A stretch of 51,657 bases of DNA, taken from contig NZ_AOHX01000029.1 of assembly GCF_000337735.1 (NCBI RefSeq), positions 1 through 51,657 on the forward strand. The letters are read 5' to 3'. The notes under the pieces are model-generated. The model did no database searches and was not told the origin of the DNA. It worked only from the letters and a program-made list of their open reading frames with translations. Numbering within the stretch: the stretch's first letter is position 1; each line of letters begins with the position of its first letter. Shown here in pieces: positions 1-8,505 of the stretch. This stretch comes from Natronorubrum sulfidifaciens JCM 14089 (GTDB lineage Archaea > Halobacteriota > Halobacteria > Halobacteriales > Natrialbaceae). Made by a program: the position numbers and the translations under genes.

Positions 1-9
1 GCCCGCTAG

Positions 10-28
10 AGATGTGTATAAGAGACAG
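10..28 (+). other. Nextera transposon mosaic end (library adapter)
   Basis: Bases 10-28 read AGATGTGTATAAGAGACAG, the 19-base Tn5 mosaic end used in Nextera libraries. It is a sequencing artefact, and bases 1-9 are therefore also unlikely to be genomic. Translated, it gives the familiar contaminant peptides MCIRDR on the plus strand and VSYTHL on the minus strand, so any protein carrying these at its end is chimeric. Confidence 0.97.
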
Positions 29-341
29 GCCCCTCGTAGATGAGCTGGACGCCGGCTGCCTGCGTGGCGATCCCGTTGGGTTCAGTCGCGCTGTCGGTGC
101 TGTGCTCGGTTCCACGGTCGTCCGTATGATTCGAGACGGACTGGCCGCGTGGGGAGTCGGCCTCGAGGTCACGGATACCGCGTCCATCGGGCGCTGTTGC
201 TGTGGCACTCTCGAGAGTGAGCACGCCGGGAACCATCGAAGCCTCGTCGAGGGTTGCCTCGATGAACTCGTGTAGCTGCGGTGGTTCCACGTCCGCGATG
301 GCCTCGGAGGCGGCCCGCCGACAGCTGTCGGCTTGTTCCAT
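29..341 (-). CDS. Partial DUF7114-like protein, N-terminal part, cut by adapter
   Basis: About 104 residues from the ATG at 341-339 to the adapter junction. The start MEQADSCRRAASEAIADV and the end VQLIYEG resemble a haloarchaeal family I recall as DUF7114, sometimes labelled polyprenyl-synthetase-like. The family name comes from memory and the function is not established. The middle is a low-complexity acidic and polar stretch, then the sequence runs into Nextera adapter instead of continuing, so the C-terminal part is missing from the data and is not biologically truncated. It is divergent from the enoyl-CoA hydratase gene at 403, with about 60 bases between them that must hold both promoters. 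Confidence 0.7.
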
Positions 342-402
342 TGGAAGGGAGTTACGACGGAGGAGGCAAAGACCTTTGGAAACGTCGGGTACACTGGCGT
401 AC

Positions 403-1113
403 ATGATCGATGTCGAGACCGATGCCGACCGCACGATCCGAACCGTGACGATCGACCGCCCCGAGGCGAGAAACGCGCTGACCGTCGAGGCCCTCGAGGC
501 CCTCGAGGCGGCGATCGACGAGGCCGACGAGCCGGTCATCTACCTCCGCGGCAACGGCCCTGCGTTCTGTGCAGGTGCGGATCTCGAGACCGTCAGCGGG
601 CTCGAGGGCGACCGCGAACAGGCTGTCGAGTTCGCCCGACTGGGCCAACGTGTCGCCCGGACGATCGAGGACTCGCCAGCCGTCGTCGTCGCCGGAATCG
701 ACGGTCCGGCCCGCGGTGGGGGTCTCGAGTTCGCGCTGGCCTGTGACGTCCGCGTGGGCACGCCCGAGTCGACCTACGGCGAACCTGGCGTCACCTTCGG
801 GCTGTTCGGTGCTTGGGGTGGCACCGTCCGACTCCCGCGCGTGATCGGGGAGGGTGACGCCCTCGAGTTCGCGCTCTCGGGACGGGCCGTCGACGCCGAG
901 GAAGCGCGTCGGATGGGGCTGATCTCCCGAATCGAAGCCGACCCGCGCGTCGTCGCCGAAGAGATCGCCGCAAACGCCGCCGACACGCTCGCCGTGTTGA
1001 AACGCCGGATTCGGGACGACAGCGAACGCGCGACACAGGAACGACTCGAGGCACAGGCCTTCGGCGACCTTGTCGAGGCCCACGCCGACGATATCGACGC
1101 GTTGCTCGAGTAA
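403..1113 (+). CDS. Enoyl-CoA hydratase/isomerase family protein
   Basis: A 236-residue crotonase-fold protein expected to hydrate or isomerise enoyl-CoA esters in cytoplasmic fatty-acid or amino-acid breakdown. Family signatures are visible: an N-terminal TIDRPEARNAL strand, the oxyanion-hole segment GNGPAFCAGADLETV near residues 48-62, and the second oxyanion/active-site region ARGGGLEFALACD followed by GEPGVTFGLFGAWGGT. It is shorter than typical 255-265 residue crotonases, mostly at the C-terminus. The ATG at 403 was chosen because MIDVETDADRTIRTVTIDRP matches the family N-terminus and a weak TATA-like CTTTGG lies about 27 bases upstream. The upstream open frame overlaps the divergent gene and was not used. 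The exact substrate cannot be told; hydratase versus isomerase is open. Confidence 0.88.
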   Translation: MIDVETDADRTIRTVTIDRPEARNALTVEALEALEAAIDEADEPVIYLRGNGPAFCAGADLETVSGLEGDREQAVEFARLGQRVARTIEDSPAVVVAGIDGPARGGGLEFALACDVRVGTPESTYGEPGVTFGLFGAWGGTVRLPRVIGEGDALEFALSGRAVDAEEARRMGLISRIEADPRVVAEEIAANAADTLAVLKRRIRDDSERATQERLEAQAFGDLVEAHADDIDALLE

Positions 1114-1188
1114 GGACGGAAACTGCCCGTCTCACGGAATGTGTTCGCGTCATAACCATTATTTTGCGACCGATCGTACGACGGGTCG

Positions 1189-1728
1189 ATGCCTAATCCA
1201 GTCTTTCTCTCCGGCGACCGTATCGATCTTCGGCCGATCGAGGAGGGTGACCTCGAGTTCCTCCAACGACACGTCAACGACCCGCGGATCTGGCGGGCGA
1301 TCGGCCGTTCGAAGCCGCTCAACCGCGTGCAGGAACGGGCGTTCTTCGACGATGTCGTCTGTGACGATGAGTCAATCCAGTTGCTGATCGTCGCCGAGTC
1401 GACGCCGGTGGGAACGATCGGACTCCACTCGATCGACTGGCCCTCGAGCCGGGCGGAACTGGGCTACTGGATCGCGCCCGACCACCAGCAGTGTGGCTAT
1501 GGCTCCGAGGCGGCGGCACGGATCGTCGCGTACGCGTTCGATCAACTCGGTCTCCACCGGATCGCCGCCCGCGTCTTTGCGTTCAACGATCCCTCGCGAC
1601 GCCTCCTCGAGTCAGTTGGATTCGTACAGGAGGGTGTCCACCGGGACGTCGAGTTCATCGACGGCGAGTACCAAGACGCCTACTGGTACGGGCTACTCGA
1701 GGATGAGTGGCGCTCGGAGACGGCGTAG
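1189..1728 (+). CDS. GNAT family N-acetyltransferase (RimJ/RimL type)
   Basis: A 179-residue protein of the RimJ/RimL-like GNAT family, which transfers acetyl from acetyl-CoA to an amino group, often a protein N-terminus. The N-terminal DRIDLRPIEEGDLEFLQRHVND is the usual opening, and the acetyl-CoA loop region reads ELGYWIAPDHQQCGYGSEAAARIVAYAFDQL in consecutive parts, followed by RIAARVFAFNDPSRRLLESVGF, the typical C-terminal motif. A TATA-like ATTATTTT lies about 27 bases before the ATG, so the mRNA is probably leaderless. It converges on nadE with a 27-base gap. The acceptor substrate is unknown. Confidence 0.88.
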   Translation: MPNPVFLSGDRIDLRPIEEGDLEFLQRHVNDPRIWRAIGRSKPLNRVQERAFFDDVVCDDESIQLLIVAESTPVGTIGLHSIDWPSSRAELGYWIAPDHQQCGYGSEAAARIVAYAFDQLGLHRIAARVFAFNDPSRRLLESVGFVQEGVHRDVEFIDGEYQDAYWYGLLEDEWRSETA

Positions 1729-1755
1729 GTGGCTGCGCGCGGTCTCTGTCACCGA

Positions 1756-2550
1756 TCAGTGCAGCGGTTTCGGTGCCGGCGGCACCCGACGTTTGTGCTC
1801 GCTTCGCTCGTACATTCCGCGAACCTTCTCGACGGTCGTGTCGTCGACCTCGAGCAGCCGGCAGGTCGCCGCGACCGACAGCGGGCCGTCGATGTGGGTC
1901 GCGAGGATCGAATCGAGCGTCTCGTAGCTAATTCCTAACTCGTCTTCGTCGGTCTGGTCGGCCCACAGCTCCGCCGTCGGCGGCTTCGAGACGAGGTCTT
2001 CGGCGACGCCCATGTGGCGTGCGAGCTGGCGAACCTGTGCTTTGTAGAGGTTCCCGATCGGATGGCAGTCGACTGCGCCGTCGCCGTATTTGGTGAAGTA
2101 GCCCACCGCCGCCTCGCTTCGGTTGCCGGTGCCGATGACCAGCCGGTGCTCGTGGTTGGCCACGAGGTAGTTCAGAACGGCTCGAACCCGCGCTCGAGCG
2201 TTGCCGACGGCTTCGTGGTCGCCTTCGGCGTCGGGGTAGGCCGCAAGCAACGAGTCGATGATCGGCTCGAGTTCGATGACGTCGTAGCTGATCTCGAGGC
2301 TCTGGGCGACCCGTTCGGCGTCGCTCATGTTCTCGTCGCTGCTGACGGTTCCCGGGAGGACGAGGCCGTGGACGTGCTCGACGCCGAGTGCCTCGACGAG
2401 GAGGTGGGCAGTGAGCGTGCTGTCGATCCCCCCCGAAAGACCGAGCACGGCACCGTCGACACCGGCAGCGTCGGCCTGCTCCCGGATGAACTCGATGATA
2501 TGCTCGTGGTGCTTGTCGAGTTCCGCGTCGGAAAAGCGAAGGTCGATCAT
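1756..2550 (-). CDS. nadE: NAD+ synthetase (ammonia-dependent)
   Basis: NadE converts deamido-NAD (nicotinic acid adenine dinucleotide) plus ATP and ammonia to NAD+, the last step of NAD synthesis. The protein has 264 residues, the size of the synthetase domain alone, with no glutaminase (nitrilase) domain, so it should use ammonia. The ATP-pyrophosphatase loop SGGIDS is at residues 39-44. Conserved segments GTGNRSEAAVGYFTKYGD and HPIGNLYKAQVRQLA follow, and the tail carries YERSEHKR. The ATG at 2550 has a TATA-like CTTAATAC about 27 bases upstream, fitting a leaderless transcript. Nicotinate phosphoribosyltransferase and a nicotinamidase-like gene lie within 7 kb, so most of the deamidated salvage route is local. 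Confidence 0.95.
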   Translation of the reverse strand: MIDLRFSDAELDKHHEHIIEFIREQADAAGVDGAVLGLSGGIDSTLTAHLLVEALGVEHVHGLVLPGTVSSDENMSDAERVAQSLEISYDVIELEPIIDSLLAAYPDAEGDHEAVGNARARVRAVLNYLVANHEHRLVIGTGNRSEAAVGYFTKYGDGAVDCHPIGNLYKAQVRQLARHMGVAEDLVSKPPTAELWADQTDEDELGISYETLDSILATHIDGPLSVAATCRLLEVDDTTVEKVRGMYERSEHKRRVPPAPKPLH

Positions 2551-2711
2551 GTCACCGGATACGGGTGGCTGGGCTTAATACCCATCCCCTACGGCCGATC
2601 AGTGGACGTTTGTTGTATTCTTCTCGCCTGGGTTCCGGCCAGCGCGTCGGCGACGAGGTCGATCGAGATCACTCACCGACGACACAGCGTTGGCACTCGA
2701 GGTCAAACGTG

Positions 2712-3252
2712 AGGTGAGAGGAGTAAGCCCCCTTCTGTTCATCCCGGCATTCGGCTGAGCGTCCGTCCCGTCCGCGGCGACGCCGCGGGGCGTTCGGGCT
2801 ACCACGGCACGGACTTGCACCGGTGAGGGTTCGCCGTTCCATCGATCCTCGGCCGTCTGCGTGTGGTCGATCGCGCCAGTGCGGTCGACGGCTGCTGCCG
2901 CCGACTCACTCACAGTTCACTGAGGGAGCGAACCGCGTACGCGACCCACGGGTTCGAACCGTGCAGAGTCGATCACACACCCTCTGCGGGTTAGCTCCCC
3001 GCCCTCTCGGACGGGTTCGCACGCATCATCGGTCGGGCCGAGACGTGTCGTTTCTGTTCCAGAGCCAGCGGTCTCCCGCTCCGGACTTGCGCCCGGTCAC
3101 CTGCCCGAACAGGTGGGGGGACTTTCCTCGCGCCCGTTGTGCGACTCGACGAGTCGGGCAACGGTACTGCATGATCCATCTCATGGACAGACCACGCCAT
3201 ATGATCACACTGTCGCCAGTGTGACCACCGCGGCAGCCAGGCTCTCTCTCCC
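2712..3252 (-). ncRNA. rnpB: RNase P RNA (archaeal type A)
   Basis: The catalytic RNA of RNase P, which trims tRNA 5' leaders. On the minus strand the universal 5' core GAGGAAAGTCC is at 3129-3119, AACAGAAACG of the P4 region near 3058-3048, GCAAGTCCG occurs twice, and the 3' core ACAGAAGGGGGCTTACTCC is at about 2738-2720. A TATA-like CTTATT near 3282-3277 suggests a 5' end near 3252; both ends are approximate. A helix between 2980-2970 and 2873-2861 (GTGTG..GATCG paired with CGATC..CACAC) closes a P12-side domain that holds extra hairpins at 2947-2963 and about 2887-2908. At roughly 540 bases the gene is long for a haloarchaeal RNase P RNA, which I recall as about 435 in Haloferax. Confidence 0.9.
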
Positions 3253-3356
3253 AGTTGGGGTAGGGGCGTCGGCCGAATAAGTCCCCCGGTCGCCGTGGGA
3301 ACACCGACCAGACGGAATGGAAGCGTTTTAGGACGCCACCTACCATGTACAGTTGT

Positions 3357-3956
3357 ATGTCCCAGCGACAGGGCGTCAACCTTTCCTACGAGGACGGTGC
3401 ACGCGCCGTCGAACTCGCGCGTGAATCCGTCGAATCTTACGTACAACACGGCCAACGAGAACAACCGGGCAGCATGCGTGAGGCCTTTTACGAGCGAACC
3501 GGCGCGTTCGTCCGTCTCGAGTCGACCCGTGGCCGCGGCAGCCTCCGTGGCTGTGCCGGTGGCTATCAGTCGGCCGACCAGCTCGGTCACGTCATCGTCG
3601 ACGCGGCGATCGAAGCCGCAAGCGGGGACTCGTGTGGCTCGGAAGTGACTCCCTCGGAACTCCCGAACCTCACCGTCTCGGTCTGTACCGTCAAAAACGT
3701 CGTCCTGACCGATGATCCGCTGGCAGATCTCGAACTCGGAACACACGGCGTCGCGATCGACGGCGGCGAGGGTGGCTGGCTCTACCCGACGGTGCCCGTC
3801 GAGAACGGCTGGAGTGCCCGCGAGTATCTCGATCGGACGTGTCGAAAAGCCAAACTCGCACCGGGCGCGTGGCAGGACGACGATGTCATCGTCACGCTGT
3901 TCGAAGGACAGGTGTTCCGCGAGCGCGAAGCCGACGGCAGCATCGAGCAGCTATAA
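3357..3956 (+). CDS. AMMECR1 (TIGR00296) domain protein
   Basis: A 199-residue protein of the AMMECR1 family, conserved in archaea and eukaryotes but of unknown biochemical role. Family landmarks are visible: GAFVRLES, then the glycine/cysteine signature RGRGSLRGCAGG (family consensus around LRGCIG), then LTVSVCTVKNVVLTDDP and GTHGVAIDGGEGGWLYP, with a VFREREADGSIEQL tail. A start at 3357 (MSQRQG) best fits the family; an in-frame ATG at 3345 is possible, because the TTTTA box near 3316 would put the transcript start at about 3345. It is divergent from rnpB, with which it shares the intergenic space. Confidence 0.88.
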   Translation: MSQRQGVNLSYEDGARAVELARESVESYVQHGQREQPGSMREAFYERTGAFVRLESTRGRGSLRGCAGGYQSADQLGHVIVDAAIEAASGDSCGSEVTPSELPNLTVSVCTVKNVVLTDDPLADLELGTHGVAIDGGEGGWLYPTVPVENGWSAREYLDRTCRKAKLAPGAWQDDDVIVTLFEGQVFREREADGSIEQL

Positions 3957-4044
3957 CGGACCGCGCCGAGATGGAGCGCAGACGATAGCGCAGTCGTTCC
4001 ACAGCGTATTCTACAGGCAATCGAATCGAGAGCCACTGCTCAAG

Positions 4045-5208
4045 TTAGTAATCAGTCGGATGCCGGAAGCCGACCGTTTCGGCGTCATCGAGACACCGCT
4101 CGGTCGCTTCCTCGAGGTCGAACTCCCGGACGACCTCGCCGTCTCGAATCAGTGGCTCGAGCAGGGCGTCGCCGTTTTTCGGCCCATCGTCGTCGGCGAG
4201 CGCGATGTGGTGGTCACCGTCTGCGGTTCGGTACACGTCTTTCACGCCGGAGAGCTTGCCCCGCTTTGAGATTGGGTCGCCTTCAATGGCGACGATATCG
4301 AGACTGAAATCGACCGAATCGGCGCTCGTGATGTGGCTGCCGACGCCGAAGCCGTCGGCGACATCGCGCAGGTTTGCAATCGCCTCGGGGCCGAGGCCGC
4401 CGCTACAGAAGATGTCGACGTCCTCGTGGCCGCGTGCATCGAGTTCCCACCGAACTTCGCGGATGATGTGTCGGAAGTCGCCGCGTCGGGACCCCGTCGT
4501 GTCGATCCGAACGCCGTCGAGGTCGTCGCCGAGCGTTTCGGCGGCCAGCAGACTCTCGCTTTTCTCGTCCCAGAAGGTATCCGCGAGAGCGATCCGCGGG
4601 ACGTCCGCGCCGACGGCCTCGTCGAACGCCTGCCACGCGTCGGCCTGATTGCCCTCGCCGAAACAGAACATGAGCGCGTGGGGCATCGTCCCGCCAGCCT
4701 CGCGACCGAGAATATCGCCCGCGGCGACGTGCGAGAACCCATCGAGGCCGGCAAGCAACGCGGCCCGTTCGACCGTCGCAGCGATCGAGGGATGGACGTG
4801 ACGCGCACCGAACGAGAGGACGGTCGACTCAGGAGCCGCCAGTCGCGCCTCGAGGGCGGCCGTCGCGAACCCACTGGGCTGAGAGAGAAATCCGAGCAGC
4901 GAAGTCTCGAGTTCGGCGAACTCGAGGTAGGGGCCCTCGATTCGCATCACTGGACCGCCGTCGAACAGCTGGCCGTCGGGCACGGCATCGATATCGACAT
5001 CGCGGCCCTCGAACAGCGTAGCGACGTCTTTGACACCGGTGAAGACCTCGAACGAACCGGTAGGGAACTGATCAGCGGTCACCTCGGCGACGACGTGGGG
5101 GTTTTTCCCCGCGTGTTCGAGGGTGCTCCGAGTGCGCTCGAAGTACGCATCCGTCGCGCGGCCCTCGAGGATCGCCGCCGCTGGGACGGTTCCGAACGGG
5201 TTTGACAT
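4045..5208 (-). CDS. pncB: Nicotinate phosphoribosyltransferase
   Basis: Joins nicotinate to PRPP (with ATP) to give nicotinate mononucleotide, the entry of the Preiss-Handler route to NAD. 387 residues, the size of the short archaeal/TaNAPRTase-like form. Visible features: an N-terminal TDAYFERT substrate loop, the RHVHPSIAATVER segment holding the candidate catalytic histidine, IALADTFWDEKSES, and the phosphate-binding DTTGSRRGDFRHIIREVRWE followed by DIFCSGGLG. The ATG at 5208 has a CTTATTTG box about 27 bases upstream, so translation is probably leaderless. With nadE upstream and the nicotinamidase-like gene at 8506 it forms a loose NAD salvage neighbourhood, not an operon. Confidence 0.93.
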   Translation of the reverse strand: MSNPFGTVPAAAILEGRATDAYFERTRSTLEHAGKNPHVVAEVTADQFPTGSFEVFTGVKDVATLFEGRDVDIDAVPDGQLFDGGPVMRIEGPYLEFAELETSLLGFLSQPSGFATAALEARLAAPESTVLSFGARHVHPSIAATVERAALLAGLDGFSHVAAGDILGREAGGTMPHALMFCFGEGNQADAWQAFDEAVGADVPRIALADTFWDEKSESLLAAETLGDDLDGVRIDTTGSRRGDFRHIIREVRWELDARGHEDVDIFCSGGLGPEAIANLRDVADGFGVGSHITSADSVDFSLDIVAIEGDPISKRGKLSGVKDVYRTADGDHHIALADDDGPKNGDALLEPLIRDGEVVREFDLEEATERCLDDAETVGFRHPTDY

Positions 5209-5238
5209 GTCGACGACTTCCCGGGGGAGGCAAATAAG

Positions 5239-6687
5239 CTACCCGTCTGCCGGCGCTGTCGCCGCCGACGGCATCGACGCGGGACCGGGCGCAACGGGCG
5301 CTGTCGTCTCGAGGGGTGTCTGTGCCGACGAGTCCGTCTCGCTCGCGTGGACATCCTCGAGGTCGATCGCCAGCGGCGCGCCGACGATCTCGACTGTGTT
5401 CCCGGAGACGGTGACCCGGTAAGCCCCGCCGAAGGGCTCGCTGTCGGGGATTCGGTAGGCGTCGTCGACAGCATCGACCGGCGTGCCGCCGTTGCGCTCG
5501 AGGAGGGTTCGATAGGCGCCGGCGAACGCCTCGGCGTCGTCGGAGCCCGCCCACTCGAGGTGCCAGACGTAGCCCGTCCGGTCGTCTTCGGCCGTATCCA
5601 GATAGACCTGAAACGTGTCGCCGGCCCAGCCGTCGGTCGTCGGATGGGAGTAGTTGTACGGCGAGAGGTCGGTGCTGCCCTCGCTCAGCGGGCGATCGAT
5701 GACGCCGTTTGCCCACAGCGTCGCGAACAGGGTTGCCTCACCGATCGTCTCCGTGTGGGGGTCGCCCTCGGGGCTGTAGGCAACCCACTCCTCGCTCGAG
5801 CGATCGGGGATCTCGACGGCGACCGGCTCGTCGTCCGGATAGCGTTCGGGATGGATCAGCTGGCTGGTACTCGCCGGATAGCGCTCGTAGGCGCGGTCGA
5901 CGGCGTCCCAGCCGCCGCGGTCGTGCAGGTGGGCGACGAACGGTGCCCCCTCGGAGTACGGCGCGTAAATCGAGAGAAAGAGGCCGACGTTGAACGGCCG
6001 ATCGGTCGGCGAGCCGTCGGCTGCCGGTCGTTCGTGATCGGCCAGACACTGCCACGTCGTGGCACAGCGTTGTTCGTACAGGTGTGGCACGTAGTTCGCC
6101 TCGCCCTCGAGCAAGCCGAGTTCGGCCCGCTGTTCGTCGATCGTCTCACCGTGGCGCTCGATGCCGAAGTGTTGGTCCTGTAGCGCGTGCACCAGTTCGT
6201 GGACTAGTGTCTCGCGGTCGATGCGGATGCCGTCGGTGTCGTCTCCAACGATGACGATCCGGTCGCTCGTGTAGTAGCCTTGCACCGCGGTGCCGTAGAG
6301 GTCGTCTCTCGCTTGATTGGCGTCCGTTTCGCCGTCGACGACGAACGCGCCACGCCAGAGTTCGTTCGTAAACACCGAGGCTGACCCCGACTCGTGGCGC
6401 TGGCTCAGATACTCCTCTCTGGAAATAACCTCGAGTTCCACGTCGTGTTTGAACTTCAGCTCACGGACGACCTCGATTCTGGCCATCGAACGGTATTTGA
6501 CGGCCTCGAGTTGAGCCGCAGTTAAGGCCTCGTTGTCGTCGAACTCGAACGTGTCGTCGTGGGCGTAGTCACCGACGACACCGAGTTCGCGGTCGGTATC
6601 GAACTGGTCCGGTGACTGGGGAAGCGTACAGCCAGCGAGGACGACCAGTGCCACGACCGCAAACAGTGCGAGTCGGCTCCGAGACAT
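5239..6687 (-). CDS. Hvo_1808-type surface lipoprotein with HExxH motif
   Basis: 482 residues. The N-terminus is a lipoprotein signal, hydrophobic core then LAGC with the lipidation cysteine at residue 20, so it should be anchored outside the membrane. A zinc-protease-like HELVHALQDQHFG lies near residues 160-172, followed about 30 residues later by LLEGEANYV, a plausible third-ligand glutamate as in gluzincins. The family, as I recall it, is named after a Haloferax surface protein; proteolytic activity is inferred from the motif only. The start is 4 bases after the stop of its paralogue at 6691, so the two are one transcription unit. The N-terminal third (MARIEVVRELKFKHDVELEV) is closely matched in the paralogue (MARVEVIRELTFEDDVPVEV), pointing to tandem duplication. 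Confidence 0.85.
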   Translation of the reverse strand: MSRSRLALFAVVALVVLAGCTLPQSPDQFDTDRELGVVGDYAHDDTFEFDDNEALTAAQLEAVKYRSMARIEVVRELKFKHDVELEVISREEYLSQRHESGSASVFTNELWRGAFVVDGETDANQARDDLYGTAVQGYYTSDRIVIVGDDTDGIRIDRETLVHELVHALQDQHFGIERHGETIDEQRAELGLLEGEANYVPHLYEQRCATTWQCLADHERPAADGSPTDRPFNVGLFLSIYAPYSEGAPFVAHLHDRGGWDAVDRAYERYPASTSQLIHPERYPDDEPVAVEIPDRSSEEWVAYSPEGDPHTETIGEATLFATLWANGVIDRPLSEGSTDLSPYNYSHPTTDGWAGDTFQVYLDTAEDDRTGYVWHLEWAGSDDAEAFAGAYRTLLERNGGTPVDAVDDAYRIPDSEPFGGAYRVTVSGNTVEIVGAPLAIDLEDVHASETDSSAQTPLETTAPVAPGPASMPSAATAPADG

Positions 6688-6690
6688 TGG

Positions 6691-8373
6691 CTACCGTTTC
6701 GACGGCGGCGTCATATACTGATCGCTGCGCTCGGGTGCGCTCGCTAGCTGTGTCCGGCGACCGATCCAGCCACGAACGGAGCCGTCGTTCCGTCTCGCCA
6801 CGAGAACCCCGATCGAGATGCCGAACACCGCTCCGGGGCCGGCAAAGCCGGGGAGTGAGTCGCTGTTCTCGTCGTCGGCGTCATCGCCGTCGTCCACGGC
6901 GACACGCTCGAGCGTGTCCTCACCGTCGGGGGCGACACCAGCCGCGATCCCCTCGAGGTCGTCGACCGACGGCGCACGGACGATCGTCACCGTCTCGCCG
7001 TCGTGTTCGATGGCGTACGCCCCGGGGAACTCGTCGTCGACCACGTAGGTGTCCTGTCGGTCGTCGACGGGGTCGGCGTCGTGGATTTCGAGCAACTCGA
7101 GATAGCCCGTGAGGAACTGCTGGGCGTCCTCGCTCGAGCGCCACTCTGTTTCCCAGACGTAGCCGGTATCGGCAGGTTCGGGGTTGTCAGCATCCGCATC
7201 GACGTACAGGTGCAGTTCGTCGCCGGCCCAGCCGTCCGTGTACGGCTGGTCGTAATCGTACCCGGAGAGGCCGTCCGCGAGGAGTGCATCGGCGTCGATC
7301 ACGGACGGCTGCCCCCGATCGTGGACGTCTGCGCCGAACATCGACACCATCGCGGCCTCGCCGGCCGTCTGTGTCGTGGGTTCGCCGTCGACCTCGAGAC
7401 GGTCCCAGTCGTCGCTCGAACGGTCGTCGATCGTGATCTCGACTGGCTCGCGCTGGTCGTCCGTATGGATTACCGTCGACGAACTCGTCGGCGGCTCGTC
7501 GTAGGCCACGTTCACTGCCGTCCAGCCGTCATCGGCCTCGAGCAGGGTGTCGATGTACGCCGGGCCGTCGTTGTACGGCTGGTACAGCGTCATGTAGAGC
7601 CCCCAGTTCACCTCACCGAACTGGTCGGCGTGGGAGTCGCCGGGGGTGAGACAGTCCCAGTCGGCCCCACATCGTTGGTCGTACTCGTCTTCGACCCAAA
7701 CGGCATCGCCTTCGATGAGACCGTTCGTCGCGGCATCCTGATCGATCGTCTCTCGGTCGTAGCTCGTCAGATCGTACTGCTGGTCTTGGAGCGCGTGGAG
7801 CAGTTCGTGGCCGAGGATGACCTCGTCCAGTTCGGGCGTCTCCGTGTTGTCCGAGACGAGCACGACCTGATCGGTCTCCGGATCGTAGTAGCCGCCGACA
7901 GCGCCGCCGTACATCGCCTCGAGGGCGTCTTCCGCGTCGGTGTCTCGGTCGACCATGAACAGCGCCTCGTAGGTGACGTCCTGTTCGAGGCGTTCGTCGT
8001 CGCTCAACTCGAGGAAGACGTCGTCGTGGTCGTCGGCGAACTCCTCGCGGGAGATGACCTCGACCGGCACGTCGTCCTCGAAGGTGAGTTCACGAATCAC
8101 TTCGACGCGTGCCATCGATCGGGAGACGACTGCCTCGAGTTCGGCGTCGTCGACGACGGCACCGTCACGGTCGTCGACGGGAAGTGTATCGTCGTACCAG
8201 TAGCCGTTGACGTAGCCAACGGTGTCTTCGGTGGTGGGATCGGCCGGGCGGTCGGCCGAATCGTCTCCGGACAGCCCCGGGACCATCCCACCGGCTACGG
8301 CCAGTGTCAGGACGAGTGCCGATATCGCAACGAGAGCAACGAACAGTCGCGTCCGCGTCAGTGTGGCCGTCAT
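6691..8373 (-). CDS. Hvo_1808-type surface protein with HExxH and PGF-CTERM-like tail
   Basis: 560 residues and first gene of the pair. An N-terminal signal/anchor segment (LFVALVAISALVLTLAVAGG) lacks a lipobox. HELLHALQDQQYDL lies near residues 185-198, followed by LIEGDAVWVEDEY, so the metalloprotease-like site is conserved as in the downstream paralogue. Near the C-terminus an acidic linker leads to LPGFAGPGAVFGISIGVLVARR, which resembles the PGF-CTERM signal that archaeosortase A processes for lipid attachment. Unusually, about 30 residues follow the arginine pair, whereas such signals normally end there. The paralogues thus appear anchored by different routes. A CTTTTGATG box about 35 bases upstream could serve the operon. 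Protease activity is inferred. Confidence 0.85.
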   Translation of the reverse strand: MTATLTRTRLFVALVAISALVLTLAVAGGMVPGLSGDDSADRPADPTTEDTVGYVNGYWYDDTLPVDDRDGAVVDDAELEAVVSRSMARVEVIRELTFEDDVPVEVISREEFADDHDDVFLELSDDERLEQDVTYEALFMVDRDTDAEDALEAMYGGAVGGYYDPETDQVVLVSDNTETPELDEVILGHELLHALQDQQYDLTSYDRETIDQDAATNGLIEGDAVWVEDEYDQRCGADWDCLTPGDSHADQFGEVNWGLYMTLYQPYNDGPAYIDTLLEADDGWTAVNVAYDEPPTSSSTVIHTDDQREPVEITIDDRSSDDWDRLEVDGEPTTQTAGEAAMVSMFGADVHDRGQPSVIDADALLADGLSGYDYDQPYTDGWAGDELHLYVDADADNPEPADTGYVWETEWRSSEDAQQFLTGYLELLEIHDADPVDDRQDTYVVDDEFPGAYAIEHDGETVTIVRAPSVDDLEGIAAGVAPDGEDTLERVAVDDGDDADDENSDSLPGFAGPGAVFGISIGVLVARRNDGSVRGWIGRRTQLASAPERSDQYMTPPSKR

Positions 8374-8505
8374 TTCGGGGAGATAGGAATCGTACGAAGG
8401 CGACCATCAAAAGACCGCTGGTCGGCGACAACGGACACTGACAGCAGAGTTGGGGCCGACCCGTCGCGAACGTTTTTACGGCCCGTCTCGTAGTGGTTCG
8501 TACAG

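Noticed and set aside
12-275. Plus-strand open frame beginning MCIRDR
   Set aside because: The first residues are translated Nextera adapter and the rest is antisense to the DUF7114-like gene.
2947-2963. Possible tRNA T arm in the nadE-AMMECR1 interval
   Set aside because: No matching acceptor, D or anticodon arm at tRNA spacing; it lies inside RNase P RNA.
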